DNA of 64,000 bases from Gracilaria gracilis. Lineage: Eukaryota > Rhodophyta > Florideophyceae > Gracilariales > Gracilariaceae. The notes beneath the pieces were generated by a model that was not told the DNA's origin, searched no databases, and was given only the letters and a program-made list of their open reading frames with translations. The number at the start of each line of letters is the position of its first letter. The first letter of the stretch is position 1. Positions 54,573-63,813 of this stretch are shown here, in pieces. The stretch lies in assembly GCA_030374805.1 (NCBI GenBank), contig JARGSG010000220.1:1-64000 (forward strand). Direction: 5' to 3'. A program made the position numbers and the translations under genes.

Positions 54573-56285
54573 CTAGGAAAAATCAGGACGGGTAGATACA
54601 GAAATGTAAAGTAATGCACCAATCCCAGACCTGTACTTTGCATGATGATCTGTCGAAAGAACGACGTCTTCTTCACCAGATGGCAGTACATTTGCAGCCG
54701 TAGGGAAAGGGGATCCAATTGCATTGCACCGTTGCATACCCAACTTCTTGAGAACTTGTGGTGCATATCCATATTGATTAACCTTAATGCCGGAAGGAGA
54801 TCGCTGAATATTCCAACCTATAAATGACTTTAGCTCCCCATAGAGCTTCACATCAAACATTGCAGAGAGTTTGTGTTTGAAGTCATTTAGAAGTTCGGCA
54901 TTGTTCGCAGCGAATGCGCAGTCGTCGACTATAACGGCCAAGATCAGGAAGTTGTCCTGCTCGCGGAACATGAAGACGCGAGAGTCGAGAGCTGATGTCA
55001 CAAAATTCCATGACAGTAGAGCTTCAGAAAAGAGAGAACCCCATATTATTACAGCTTGGACAGCGCCGTAGATAGAACTAAGCAGTTTGCAGAAATAGCC
55101 CGGCTTCTCCACAATGCCAGTGGAGTTGGATGGTTGTTCCATAATTATTGGAACATCCAGTTTTCCATAGAAGTAGGCGTTCGAGATGTCTGTTCCCTCC
55201 AGTAAAAGGTTTTGTGCAGCGGAAACTGAGAGAAGAATGCGTAGTGCTTCATGACAGGCTACTGGCGCATAAGTGTTGAACGGATCAAAGTCAATGAAGG
55301 GCTTCTGCTTGTCTCCTCGTAGACAGCAGCGGGCCTTCTTCAAGAACGTTTTCCCGACTCCATCCAACATCTTCTCCTTGAAGACCCAAGTGTAGGGAAC
55401 CAATTTCATCCAGGATTCCCTGGGGATAAGTTCCCAAGTGTTCCGCCGGATGAGTGCGTTCATCTTGCGGTCGATGGCCTCACACCAACCGGGATCCCTG
55501 CACGCGTCCTTGAAACTACTTGGAACGTTGGGATCATACCAAGTTTTCTTGGAGACCCATACATTTGGAAAGTTATGTGCGATTGTTGTCATCGCCTTTA
55601 CCAAGTGGTCTTCCAAGTCAGGACCGCTACCGGTTTGTGGGGTAGTTTCCGTCTCCTCTTTCTCCTGTTGACGAGTTATTCCTTCTAGAAGGGTTGAGAT
55701 GTTTGGAAGAGGAGAGGAGTTGACAGCCTTGAAGTCCAGAATACGGCAAGTAACGACCGAGTTCTTATCTGGCACAAACACAAGAGCGAGTGTGGTGTCG
55801 CTTTGCATGCCCACGAAGTGCGAGAAGACAGAACGGGGGAGGAACTTCTTTGATGCCACGGTCTTGGGCCGATATACGAAGGCATAGCCGGGCTGACCAA
55901 AGTTCGGAATGTTCGTAAAGTCAATTATGATGGACGGATCCCATTCCATAATTGGTATCCGTCCCTGTATCCTTGAAGAAGGAGCCCTATTTCGGAGCCA
56001 GTTGGCATGGTTCATTGCCTCCGCCCAGAAGGAAATGGGCAGTTTGCTCGCGAAGAGAAGCACACGAGCTCTGGTCCAATGTTCTTGGATAAGCCTCTCC
56101 GCGGCGCCATTAGATTCGGAGGCGTAGGCAGGAGAATAGTCCAAGACTTTGCCATGATCGAAGCAGAAAGTGTCCAACTCGGTGCTTTTGTGTTCGCCGG
56201 CCCCATTTTGGCGAACATTCTTTAGGCGAAACGAGTGGTTAAATTCTAGCTCCGATCGGCGTTTGTACCAATCCAGGTGCTTCAA
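54573..56285 (-). CDS. Element E2: integrase end and reverse transcriptase
   Basis: This is an element fossil part. 570 open codons. Integrase core end SPAYASESNGAAERLIQEHW, linker with WGDP-like EWDPSIIIDFTNIPNFGQPG, and RT blocks KKARCCLRGDKQKPFIDFDP, LEGTDISNAYFYGKLDVPII and LAVIVDDCAFAANNAELL. Ends in QYGYAPQVLKKLGMQRCNAI, the usual copia RT end. Confidence 0.88.
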   Translation of the reverse strand: MKHLDWYKRRSELEFNHSFRLKNVRQNGAGEHKSTELDTFCFDHGKVLDYSPAYASESNGAAERLIQEHWTRARVLLFASKLPISFWAEAMNHANWLRNRAPSSRIQGRIPIMEWDPSIIIDFTNIPNFGQPGYAFVYRPKTVASKKFLPRSVFSHFVGMQSDTTLALVFVPDKNSVVTCRILDFKAVNSSPLPNISTLLEGITRQQEKEETETTPQTGSGPDLEDHLVKAMTTIAHNFPNVWVSKKTWYDPNVPSSFKDACRDPGWCEAIDRKMNALIRRNTWELIPRESWMKLVPYTWVFKEKMLDGVGKTFLKKARCCLRGDKQKPFIDFDPFNTYAPVACHEALRILLSVSAAQNLLLEGTDISNAYFYGKLDVPIIMEQPSNSTGIVEKPGYFCKLLSSIYGAVQAVIIWGSLFSEALLSWNFVTSALDSRVFMFREQDNFLILAVIVDDCAFAANNAELLNDFKHKLSAMFDVKLYGELKSFIGWNIQRSPSGIKVNQYGYAPQVLKKLGMQRCNAIGSPFPTAANVLPSGEEDVVLSTDHHAKYRSGIGALLYISVSTRPDFS

Positions 56286-56608
56286 AACACTAGCACCTGT
56301 CTTTTACATCAAGGAGAAAACGTCCGACTTGGACGTGTGGTCATCCAGTATGGCCATGGCGTAGATTGCGCCAGAGAGAGATGGCGAAATCTTTCCTGAC
56401 AGGTCCATGTGGATAAGTTCCAAAGGACGTGACGTCGAGACGAATCGCGACCGGGCGGTAATTGGGTTCCGTTTCTTCTTTCCTGTCAAGCAAAGAACGC
56501 ACGTCAACGATTCCAAGATGGAACGTTGAAAGTGAGGCACAGAGTCGAAAGACTTGGCGAGGTTCTGGTATCGACTTGGGTGAAGATGACCAGTTCGACC
56601 GTGCCATT

Positions 56609-57541
56609 CTAACCCAGCTCCTGATTGCTGTTACTTGCGTTCACGACCATTACTTGTTTGTCGATATCAGTGAGGTCCATGACGAAGAGGCCTTGGTTGA
56701 TTTCCGTTTCCCAAATGATTTCAGAGTTTCGTTTAGGATCCATGATGAAACATCTATTGAATGGCCGAATGGTGGAAGTGAACATCACCATAAACTCTAC
56801 ACTGAGAACGCCAACAGAAAGGATGTTCGACTCAAAGGCAGGCGCGTGGTAAGCCTCGATGACTGTACCACGGTTCAAAGGTATCCAGACATGACCTTTG
56901 CCAACGAGACGAGCTGTTCCTGAAGCAGCCTGAACAGTCTCGATCTCAATTCGTTCGTAGCGAATGAACGACTTCCGCGAATGGAAGAAGTGATGAGTTG
57001 CCCCTGAGTCAATATAGGCTGAGTCCAATTTCGTTTGAGAAAGAAGAGCGATCTTACTCTTGAACTTGGCCATATTGCAATTGAAGCCAGGTGAAGGAGG
57101 TGGATCATCATTCCTTTGGACCACATATGAACGAGGTTTGTGGTTATGATTTGAGTTACGATTATCATTTCCATCCCCCCTTGGTGCAAAGCCTGAGTTC
57201 CAGTTGGATTGACGTTGTCCTGTTTTGTGCGACCCATACTGTGGATGACGAGAACCACAGTTGTTGCGATTAGATTGCTGCCGTCCGTTGGAATTGTGCT
57301 GGTTATCATTATTTTCAGACTCCTCACGTTTGCGTTTGTAGCAATCTCGAGCGTAGTGTTCAAGACGAACGCAATAGTAGCAGTTATCATCGTAGCGGCT
57401 CTTGGTAGCCGAGGACTTGTAACGCCGGTTTCGCTGCTTCTGACCACCCTTGTTTGCCGTGTTGGCTTTAGGCTGGGTAGTGGGTGTGGACGAAGGAGCG
57501 GAAAATGTCGGGTTGTTAGGTTTAGGTTCGGTAGTGTGCAT
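56609..57541 (-). CDS. Element E2: gag end and protease
   Basis: This is an element fossil part. Zinc knuckle CYYCVRLEHYARDC then basic Asn-rich spacer and protease LDSAYIDSGATHHFFHSRKS. It parallels E1 near 47750-47200. Confidence 0.8.
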   Translation of the reverse strand: MHTTEPKPNNPTFSAPSSTPTTQPKANTANKGGQKQRNRRYKSSATKSRYDDNCYYCVRLEHYARDCYKRKREESENNDNQHNSNGRQQSNRNNCGSRHPQYGSHKTGQRQSNWNSGFAPRGDGNDNRNSNHNHKPRSYVVQRNDDPPPSPGFNCNMAKFKSKIALLSQTKLDSAYIDSGATHHFFHSRKSFIRYERIEIETVQAASGTARLVGKGHVWIPLNRGTVIEAYHAPAFESNILSVGVLSVEFMVMFTSTIRPFNRCFIMDPKRNSEIIWETEINQGLFVMDLTDIDKQVMVVNASNSNQELG

Positions 57542-57545
57542 TCGT

Positions 57546-57875
57546 TGTTACATGAGGTGACTGACTGTTCGGTTTGTTACTTGTCGAGAGGCACACTTTG
57601 CAATCCATGGGTCGGACCAAAGCAGACTAAGAGGGATAAAAGATTTGGCTGCACCATAGACAACCATAGTATTGGTTTATGTACGGAGTCTGAGCCTCCC
57701 GTACGATACATAGTGATTGATTTGAACACTTGTGTAACGAGTTCTATCTGAGGCCTTGTCCGACAGAGATCCGCTTTGAACGGCAGATGTGATCATCTAT
57801 AAAAGAGGAGCAGACCCCCAGCTGTCTTGTCCGTCAGACTCTCTGACCATCAACTCTCACTTCATTTATGCCATC
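57546..57875 (+). promoter_or_regulatory. 5' flank and promoter of secreted-protein gene
   Basis: 330 bp between the cut end of E2 and the ATG at 57876. No ORF of its own. It contains the TATA box at 57798-57805. Confidence 0.45.
57798..57805 (+). promoter_or_regulatory. TATA box
   Basis: TATAAAAG, 71 bp before the ATG at 57876, which places a start site near 57825-57832 and leaves a short 5' UTR. This also argues that the upstream in-frame ATG at 57789 is not used. Confidence 0.55.
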
Positions 57876-58430
57876 ATGAAGCTCTTATACTCTCTCTTTT
57901 TCATCTTCCTTTTCACCCTGGTGCGTCCATCTCTGCCGAACGTTATACCACCATTTGCAACGAATCAGTACTTAACTTTCGAATGGTGCGAAGTTAGGGG
58001 GGATTATGGACTTTGCGACTTTGCTCTTGACGGAGTCGTCGCCGTTTACGATCATGTGCGGTGGGGGACGGGAAACTACACTCTGAATGGATACACATCC
58101 GGACCTTTCACACCAAAGATCGTGCGAAAGAACGACAATTACCAGAAAACTATTGGATATGTCAAATCAGTGGACACTCTGCGCGACATTTTTCACTGTA
58201 GGGCCGAAGCAATCGGTTCTCACTGGACTACGAAGTGCGATTTCATGACGGTTCCGCGATCTCTCTTTGGCACTGCCAACATCCCAGGTGTTCACGGATC
58301 TGGAGTCACTCGTTTGCCAGGGCTGGCGATGAGTAGGTATATACCGAACGGGGCTTGTGTCCCTCTATACCTGACTGGGTACGAGATGCTTGATACTACT
58401 GTCTCCCCACTGTTGTTCTGTGCTGAGTAA
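57876..58430 (+). CDS. Small secreted Cys-containing protein, unknown function
   Basis: 184 residues from ATG 57876. Residues 1-20 (MKLLYSLFFIFLFTLVRPSL) are a clear signal peptide. The mature part has six Cys (WCEVRGDYGLCDF, FHCRAEA, TKCDF, GACVPL, LLFCAE), which could form three disulphides, and many aromatic/Gly turns. No transmembrane segment and no family recognised. The reading frame is whole with no sign of introns. It sits in a 0.9-kb island between E2 and F. Its last 20 coding bases and the next 17 bp recur at 63777-63813 on the far side of element F. Probably a host gene for an extracellular protein; possibly an effector or surface protein, but that is guesswork. Confidence 0.65.
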   Translation: MKLLYSLFFIFLFTLVRPSLPNVIPPFATNQYLTFEWCEVRGDYGLCDFALDGVVAVYDHVRWGTGNYTLNGYTSGPFTPKIVRKNDNYQKTIGYVKSVDTLRDIFHCRAEAIGSHWTTKCDFMTVPRSLFGTANIPGVHGSGVTRLPGLAMSRYIPNGACVPLYLTGYEMLDTTVSPLLFCAE

Positions 58431-58447
58431 AGTCGGCGAGTGCTAGT
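58411..58447 (+). repeat. 37-bp direct repeat, left copy
   Basis: Identical to 63777-63813. It covers the final codons and stop of the secreted-protein gene plus 17 bp. Together the copies flank the 5.3-kb block with element F. Confidence 0.8.
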
Positions 58448-58895
58448 TGTGGATGGAAGAGGGAAAGAAGGGAGATAGGAAGCGGTAGTGGGCACACTCA
58501 CGGAGAAGCTTGTGCTCTTGTGAGTTGCCATCCGGGTCATTCCGGTTGGCATTTTATAGGCACCCACACCGAGTCATTCAAAAGCTGACTCGGCAGATAC
58601 GATTCTGTATGCTAGGTTATACATGAATGATAGAGATCAAAGACTTGGGAAGGACAAGTCTAGAAGCGCTTGGCCTTTCTAAGTCCCCCTGACTGCGCAA
58701 ATACTTGCATGGCCATTGAACTACCGTAGTCGCACACAGCATTTTGAGCACTTGCTCAAGCGCATTTGCGCTTGCTCAGCCCTGACGTCAGGTCAGGCCT
58801 GCTTATACGGCAATGCTGTATATCCATCGTGACAGAAATGGCTGGCAAATACAACAGCGCCCCATAAGTGCTCACAAAAGATCGTGAGGGGTTTT
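58448..58895. other. Element F 3' non-coding part or flank
   Basis: 448 bp after the stop of pol. It may contain an unpaired 3' LTR, but without a partner no boundary can be set. It contains CAAGCGCATTTGCGCTTG, an 8-bp-arm hairpin near 58763-58780. Confidence 0.4.
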
Positions 58896-60305
58896 TCAAA
58901 TACAGTCAGTGATGGCGCGTTGACGAAGAGTTCCGTTCTTGGAGACTTCGGAGACAAATTCTTGAACCAAAGTGGGAACATTTTCTCGTAGTGACGCTAA
59001 AGAAACCCAATCTGTTTCTTCAGTTCCAAACCAGCGCCACTTAACCAATAGTTTCACTTTTCCGCTCTTGCGTCGGATATCAAGAAAACGTTCAGTTACC
59101 AGAAACTCCCCCTGTTGGTAAGCCAAATAATCAAGAAGCTCTTCAGTCACTTCGAAATCTCTATTACGAAATAATTTCAGCCTTCGTCCGTGTACTTCAA
59201 ACGTAGTCTCGTCCAACAAAGACTTGATCAGAAATTTGTACCCAGACCGACATTCTTGTACCACATAAGGACCTAGCCATTTCAATGACGGTTTCCGGGT
59301 TCGATCTTGTTTCTGAACGCCACGGAGTACATAGTCGCCTTCTGTGAAATTGATTGGTCGAACACTGGTTTTGCGGTTCTGGCTGTCAACAGCTTGCTTT
59401 TGCTTTTTTCCGGAGCGTATCGCTACGTCTTTGTGCATTCTGTCTAGCGCGGAGTGCATGGATTCGATTCGAGACAGTTGCAACTTTCGAATATCTTCAA
59501 TGCTTAAAACCATAGTTTTCTTGCCGACTCTTCTCGTGATTGCAGTCATTGGAGAGTCCTGTTTGTGTCTGGTAAACACGGTTAGAGAACAGCGATTTCC
59601 AAGGCGAGCTAATTGGGAATTGTTGAGGACTGATTGTACCACTGGCAAGATGCTGGGCCAACAACTGTGAGGCAATTGATATTCAGAGAAAAGTGCACGA
59701 AATGTGCGGAGAAGCTCTCTACAAACCACTTCAACCGTCCCGTTAGACCAGGGACAGTAGGCGAGTGTAAAGTGATGCGAGGACTTCGTTTTCTCCTTCA
59801 AAGCACGAATTACTTCGTTCTTGAAAAGGCTGCCTCTATCAGACACCCACTTGTGAACGACACCAAAAGCAGAAAATCATTTGATCATTGCGTCCGCTAC
59901 AACCTCAGCTGTAGTCTCAGTAGCTGGTGTAAGCCAAACGCAGCCACTGTGATCGTCCTTGAATATCAGAACGTAAAGAAATTCGTCCTCGGCCGGCGAC
60001 ATGTAACAGAAATCAAAATGAAGCAGTTCCTTGGGCTCATCTGCGTGCAGTGCATGACCGAAGGGTCGAGGGATGATCTTGTCAGACTGAGTACAAAGAC
60101 AGTGCAGACAAGACTCGACAAACTCTTTGAAATTTTGATCCATGCCCTGCCAGTGAAAGTGTGCTTTGATCGCAGTCAGCGTAACGTTGTATGCTCTATG
60201 ACCACCATGGCAAGTGTGCGCCACGATCATGATCTGGAGGTGCATTAAATTGGCCTCAGAAGGAACCCAAAACACACGATTCTCATTCTGTACTCCGTCT
60301 TCCAT
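58896..60305 (-). CDS. Element F: integrase and chromodomain
   Basis: This is an element fossil part. Integrase zinc head HTCHGGHRAYNVTLTAIKAH with CLHCLCTQ, core FDFCYMSPAEDEFLYVLIFK, MSDRGSLFKNEVIRALKEKT and AYCPWSNGTVEVVCRELLRT (Glu). Chromodomain FLVTERFLDIRRKSGKVKLL with WRWFGTEETDWVSLASLREN. This type is frequent in oomycete gypsy elements from general knowledge. Confidence 0.85.
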
Positions 60306-60374
60306 ACTCAGAAACCTACTAGGTGGCGACTCGGTTGCACCTTCTTGAACGTTTCTGATTTCCTTGGGTGTCGG

Positions 60375-61472
60375 TCAGTCAAACTTCCCGTCAGCGCCAG
60401 GATTCACTGGGACACACATGAGGGCTTTTGCCCGAGCTATACTCGAGGCCTTCACTACAGCAGTGCACCTTACTGCCCAGCGCGTGAATATGTCGGCCCA
60501 GACATTCCGTTCGCCTGGAAGGTGCTCGACGACGTAACGAAAAGAACTCAACTTAATTGCCCAGCGCATTAATTTGCTCGCTGTGTGTCGTGCAATGCCA
60601 GGATTCCGTCCGTAAGGATCGAATAGATAAACAAGGTTTGCGTGGTCTGTGAAAATGGAAACTTCTTTTCCGAGAACAAGGTAGTCCAGTCTGCACATTG
60701 CCTCTACTATTGCGTATCCTTTTTTCTCTGGAACGGACCAGTTGGTAGCTGATACGGTGAATGCTCCAGAAAGGAAGCAAAGAGGTTCGTGTCTCTGGTC
60801 TTCAATAGCTTTGTTTCGGTCTCCATGTGGAACCTGGGTAAGTACAGCGGCCCAGTGAGTATCAGATGCGTCCGTAAATAGACATGTCATATGACCTTCC
60901 TTTGGATACGAAAGCTTCACTGAAGCAGCTAATTGATTTTTGATATCAGCGAATGCTGAATCATGAGTAGCGCCCCATAAGCTGCTGAGGTTGAGATTTC
61001 GGATAGCATGTTTCGTCCGTTTGCCAACCTTCAAATAGCATTCCTCCAGTAAGGAGTATAGAGGAGCGATGCGTTCTGAATAAGCCGGAATAGCGTTTCG
61101 CATCCAGTTCGTAGCACAAACGAACTGTTCGAGTTCGCTTGCCATTGCGGGTGTCTTCATGGACACCAGTGATTCAAAATGGCGAGGGTGATACTCCACA
61201 CCGTCCACTGACACTGTTCTGCCGCAGAACTGGACTTGCTGTGCGAACAGATTTGACTTCTCGGCGTGAATTTTCAGACCAATTTCGTCACACACGGTGA
61301 AGAAAGACTCGATGTTGGTTAAGAACTCTTCTTCGTTTCGTGCGTAAAAAAGGAAATCGTCTATCCATTGCAGTATCTTGTCGACACGTCCGTCGAATTT
61401 CTCAGATAGAACTGCTTGGGAGTAATTTCCAGAGTCACTTCCACCTTGTAGAAGGCGCTTGGAAGAATACAC
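60375..61472 (-). CDS. Element F: reverse transcriptase palm/thumb and RNase H
   Basis: This is an element fossil part. ILQWIDDFLFYARNEEEFLT (catalytic DD), LKIHAEKSNLFAQQVQFCGR, then LFTDASDTHWAAVLTQVPHG, WSVPEKKGYAIVEAMCRLDY and VSIFTDHANLVYLFDPYG of RNase H. Confidence 0.87.
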   Translation of the reverse strand: MYSSKRLLQGGSDSGNYSQAVLSEKFDGRVDKILQWIDDFLFYARNEEEFLTNIESFFTVCDEIGLKIHAEKSNLFAQQVQFCGRTVSVDGVEYHPRHFESLVSMKTPAMASELEQFVCATNWMRNAIPAYSERIAPLYSLLEECYLKVGKRTKHAIRNLNLSSLWGATHDSAFADIKNQLAASVKLSYPKEGHMTCLFTDASDTHWAAVLTQVPHGDRNKAIEDQRHEPLCFLSGAFTVSATNWSVPEKKGYAIVEAMCRLDYLVLGKEVSIFTDHANLVYLFDPYGRNPGIARHTASKLMRWAIKLSSFRYVVEHLPGERNVWADIFTRWAVRCTAVVKASSIARAKALMCVPVNPGADGKFD

Positions 61473-61678
61473 TCCAAGTGTAATAGAGTGGCACCCGTCC
61501 AGCTAGTGGACATGAAACCACGTACCCGTTAATGCTTGATGAAGCAATGGTGCTCAAGGAAGTTAAATAGACAAGCCTGTCGAGGCATAGCTACATTCTA
61601 ACCTAGTCATTGGCAGTGTCACTGCAGCTCTGAACTGTCGATCATTCGGTAAACATGTTGTACCAAACTCCCTCGCCT

Positions 61679-63712
61679 TCATTCTCTTACACCAAGTGGA
61701 GTTTGAATTGACATCATTTCCTGTGACTCTGGTGATAATGGGACCTGCCAGTACCCGTGTGCGAGATCTATGTTCGCAAAGGAGGTGCTCCCGGAAATGT
61801 CCTGGAATTTAGATTCGAGATGTGTCATTGCAGATTGAATCGGAATTGTACGGGCGTTTGAGCCACGTAGGTCAACGGTAAATCGCAGTTTGCTGGATCC
61901 GGTTTTTGAGACGGCGAGGGCAGGTGATGCCCATCTGGAAGCTGCGTTCTTGTAAATAGCACCCGCGGCCTCCAATTCCCGTATCGTTTGAATGATAAAC
62001 TCCCGGTGTTGCGGGGCATATCGACGCTGAGGAGACCTGTATGGCTTAGCGTTCTCAGCGGGGGTGATGACGAGCGGACGAACGTCCGCAGGTGGATCTG
62101 GTCCCAATTTGATTCGGAACACAGTGCGGTACTTCTCAAGCATGGCAGAGAGTTCCTGTGCCCCCTTCTCTGATATGCCATTTGTAATGGCATCGTTGAT
62201 AATCTTTTCGAAAGCTTTGTCTATTGAATCACTGGAATCTTTTCCAATTCCAGCTGCGAGACATTCTGGTAGCTCGATTGGGTCGTCGTCTGCGGCCATG
62301 TATGATAGACCTTCATACTTCGCGCTGGCGACCTTGATCTGAGCGGGACTGATTTCAGACAAATGTTTGTCATGGATGCTGTTTCGAACTCGATTGAGAT
62401 GGTTGCTTAGGTTGAAACCGATGGAGTTCAGGAAGGGTCGGCCTAGCAGTATTTCACCCATGTCACGGTCTACAATGTAGAACTCTATCCCTCGAACTCG
62501 AACAGGAATGTTCGATCCTGGCAGGTAAATCGTAATGGTCAGGATAGCAGTTCTGGTTGCAGTTGCAATCGGTGCACCTTTGGCTACGAATGCTCCTTCG
62601 AGAGTCAATGGATGAGGTAAAGTTTTGACAACTATGTCCTGTACAGAAGATTGGACTTTGTCGAAAGTTTTGGAGTCGATTGCGCTGAAGTCAGCTCCTG
62701 AATCACCAAGGATGGTATCCAGAACAGTGTCCTCCACTGCTACCCTGAAGCGACTCTCACTCTCGTCCAGGATTTCCGTGCTCGCCACATCTGTAGATGT
62801 TACCATCCTGGCCTTTTTCGACTTCTTGTTGCCGTAATGACTCTCAAATATTTGTTTTTTCATTTCGGAGGATGTTATAGGACAGTCCTTAAGGCGATGG
62901 ACACCGTCACATCTTTCATTCAAGCAGGGTTGGTTCCATTCAGTGTCTTTCCTTTTCGATGATTGGCGCTGCGCAGGTGACGAGTCATACTTCTGTCTAT
63001 CTCCACGTTTTTCGGAACTGTCCAAATTCTCGGTTTTCCTTGCTCGATCGCGAGGATTGCCTTTCTTGCGTAGATTTACCCTGGCTCGAGCAGTTTTGGT
63101 AAGTGCGGAATATAAGGCTATACTTGAAACTTCATCTCTGAATAATTTGATGCTGGCAAGTTGCTCCTTTTTCCAGCCCCTTCGCATCATTCTGATACGT
63201 TCTTGTAGTACATCAGGATGGAACTTTGCTACCAATCTGTCCAAAAATTTCTTCGCGAGGTCGGGGTCCTTCAATATCTCCGAAGCATTGTTTTGATCCA
63301 ACGCTGTGATTACGGAGATGATAAAGTTGGACACCCCTCCGGCGGGGTCTTCCTTGTTTGGAATAAATGTGACAGTCCGTAGAGCTGCATCAATTCGTTC
63401 TGAAAGATTTTTCGGAGAAGAGCTCGACGCCTTTTCAAACCATGACTCTACCTTCTCAGAAGTTGCCTCTTCAAGAGTCTGGGCCCCTTCAATATCTTCC
63501 ATGACGCAGAGTGCGTGCAGCACATCCGGGTTGATGCAGTCCTTGACGGAGGCAACGCTGAGTTTTGCGTCATCGTCTCTGTCTTTGTTGACGTCTTCGA
63601 CTTTAGCACGATAGGCAGCAAAGGATGTTTCGAATTTGATCAAGGCGGGTTGATCAACTGATCTCAATTGTGGTGGTTGAATCACTGCAACAAATCCATA
63701 ATTAGAGGTAGC
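61679..63712 (-). CDS. Element F: gag, protease and start of reverse transcriptase
   Basis: This is an element fossil part. One long open stretch. The likely start is MATSNYGFVAVIQPPQLRSV at 63712; an upstream in-frame ATG at 63769 sits at the edge of the element. Capsid-like helices, then basic spacer, CLNERCDGVHRLKDC, DTILGDSGADFSAID (active-site Asp), EILLGRPFLNS, then PYRSPQRRYAPQHREFIIQT and the RT fingers. Gag and pol share one frame here. Confidence 0.85.
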   Translation of the reverse strand, partial: ATSNYGFVAVIQPPQLRSVDQPALIKFETSFAAYRAKVEDVNKDRDDDAKLSVASVKDCINPDVLHALCVMEDIEGAQTLEEATSEKVESWFEKASSSSPKNLSERIDAALRTVTFIPNKEDPAGGVSNFIISVITALDQNNASEILKDPDLAKKFLDRLVAKFHPDVLQERIRMMRRGWKKEQLASIKLFRDEVSSIALYSALTKTARARVNLRKKGNPRDRARKTENLDSSEKRGDRQKYDSSPAQRQSSKRKDTEWNQPCLNERCDGVHRLKDCPITSSEMKKQIFESHYGNKKSKKARMVTSTDVASTEILDESESRFRVAVEDTVLDTILGDSGADFSAIDSKTFDKVQSSVQDIVVKTLPHPLTLEGAFVAKGAPIATATRTAILTITIYLPGSNIPVRVRGIEFYIVDRDMGEILLGRPFLNSIGFNLSNHLNRVRNSIHDKHLSEISPAQIKVASAKYEGLSYMAADDDPIELPECLAAGIGKDSSDSIDKAFEKIINDAITNGISEKGAQELSAMLEKYRTVFRIKLGPDPPADVRPLVITPAENAKPYRSPQRRYAPQHREFIIQTIRELEAAGAIYKNAASRWASPALAVSKTGSSKLRFTVDLRGSNARTIPIQSAMTHLESKFQDISGSTSFANIDLAHGYWQVPLSPESQEMMSIQTPLGVRE

Positions 63713-63776
63713 CATAACAACTGCTGAATCGCGCAACGATACTTCAAACGCTCTGCTCTTTGAGCTCAAAGCGCTT

Positions 63777-63813
63777 TGTTGTTCTGTGCTGAGTAAAGTC
63801 GGCGAGTGCTAGT
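63777..63813 (+). repeat. 37-bp direct repeat, right copy
   Basis: Identical to 58411-58447. Here it follows directly on the leader of element F, with no LTR between. Confidence 0.8.

Larger units (their letters stand above)
53265..57545 (-). mobile_element. Ty1/copia LTR element E2, 5'-incomplete
   Basis: 3' LTR 53265-53936 (672 bp), with purine tract AAGAAGAAT after it (53945-53937 on minus). Minus-strand parts are RNase H (about 54490-53944), integrase plus reverse transcriptase (about 56285-54573), protease with gag end (57541-56609, DSGATHHFFHSRKSF and CCHC-like CYYCVRLEHYARDC). Similarity to E1 stops in gag near 57520-57545, and no 5' LTR follows. Same family as E1, about 4 kb apart and same direction. 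Broken, with about four breaks. Confidence 0.85.
58448..63776 (-). mobile_element. Ty3/gypsy chromodomain element F, no LTR pair seen
   Basis: Minus-strand parts are gag (63712 to about 62880; zinc motif CLNERCDGVHRLKDC), protease (about 62740-62440; TILGDSGADFSAID, EILLGRPFLNSIGF), reverse transcriptase (about 62120-61070; FTVDLRGSNARTIPI, DLAHGYWQVPL, ILQWIDDFLFYA), RNase H (about 60970-60430; LFTDASDTHWAAVLTQV), integrase (about 60305-59500) and chromodomain (about 59120-58940). The gag ATG lies only 64 bp from the right boundary and no LTR repeats bracket the coding part. A 37-bp direct repeat does. The coding part is the best preserved here, broken with about three breaks. Related to G. 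Confidence 0.82.

Noticed and set aside
58411-63813. Reading the 37-bp repeat as a normal target-site duplication or as LTRs
   Set aside because: It is far longer than gypsy duplications and far shorter than an LTR, and the left copy is coding DNA of another gene.
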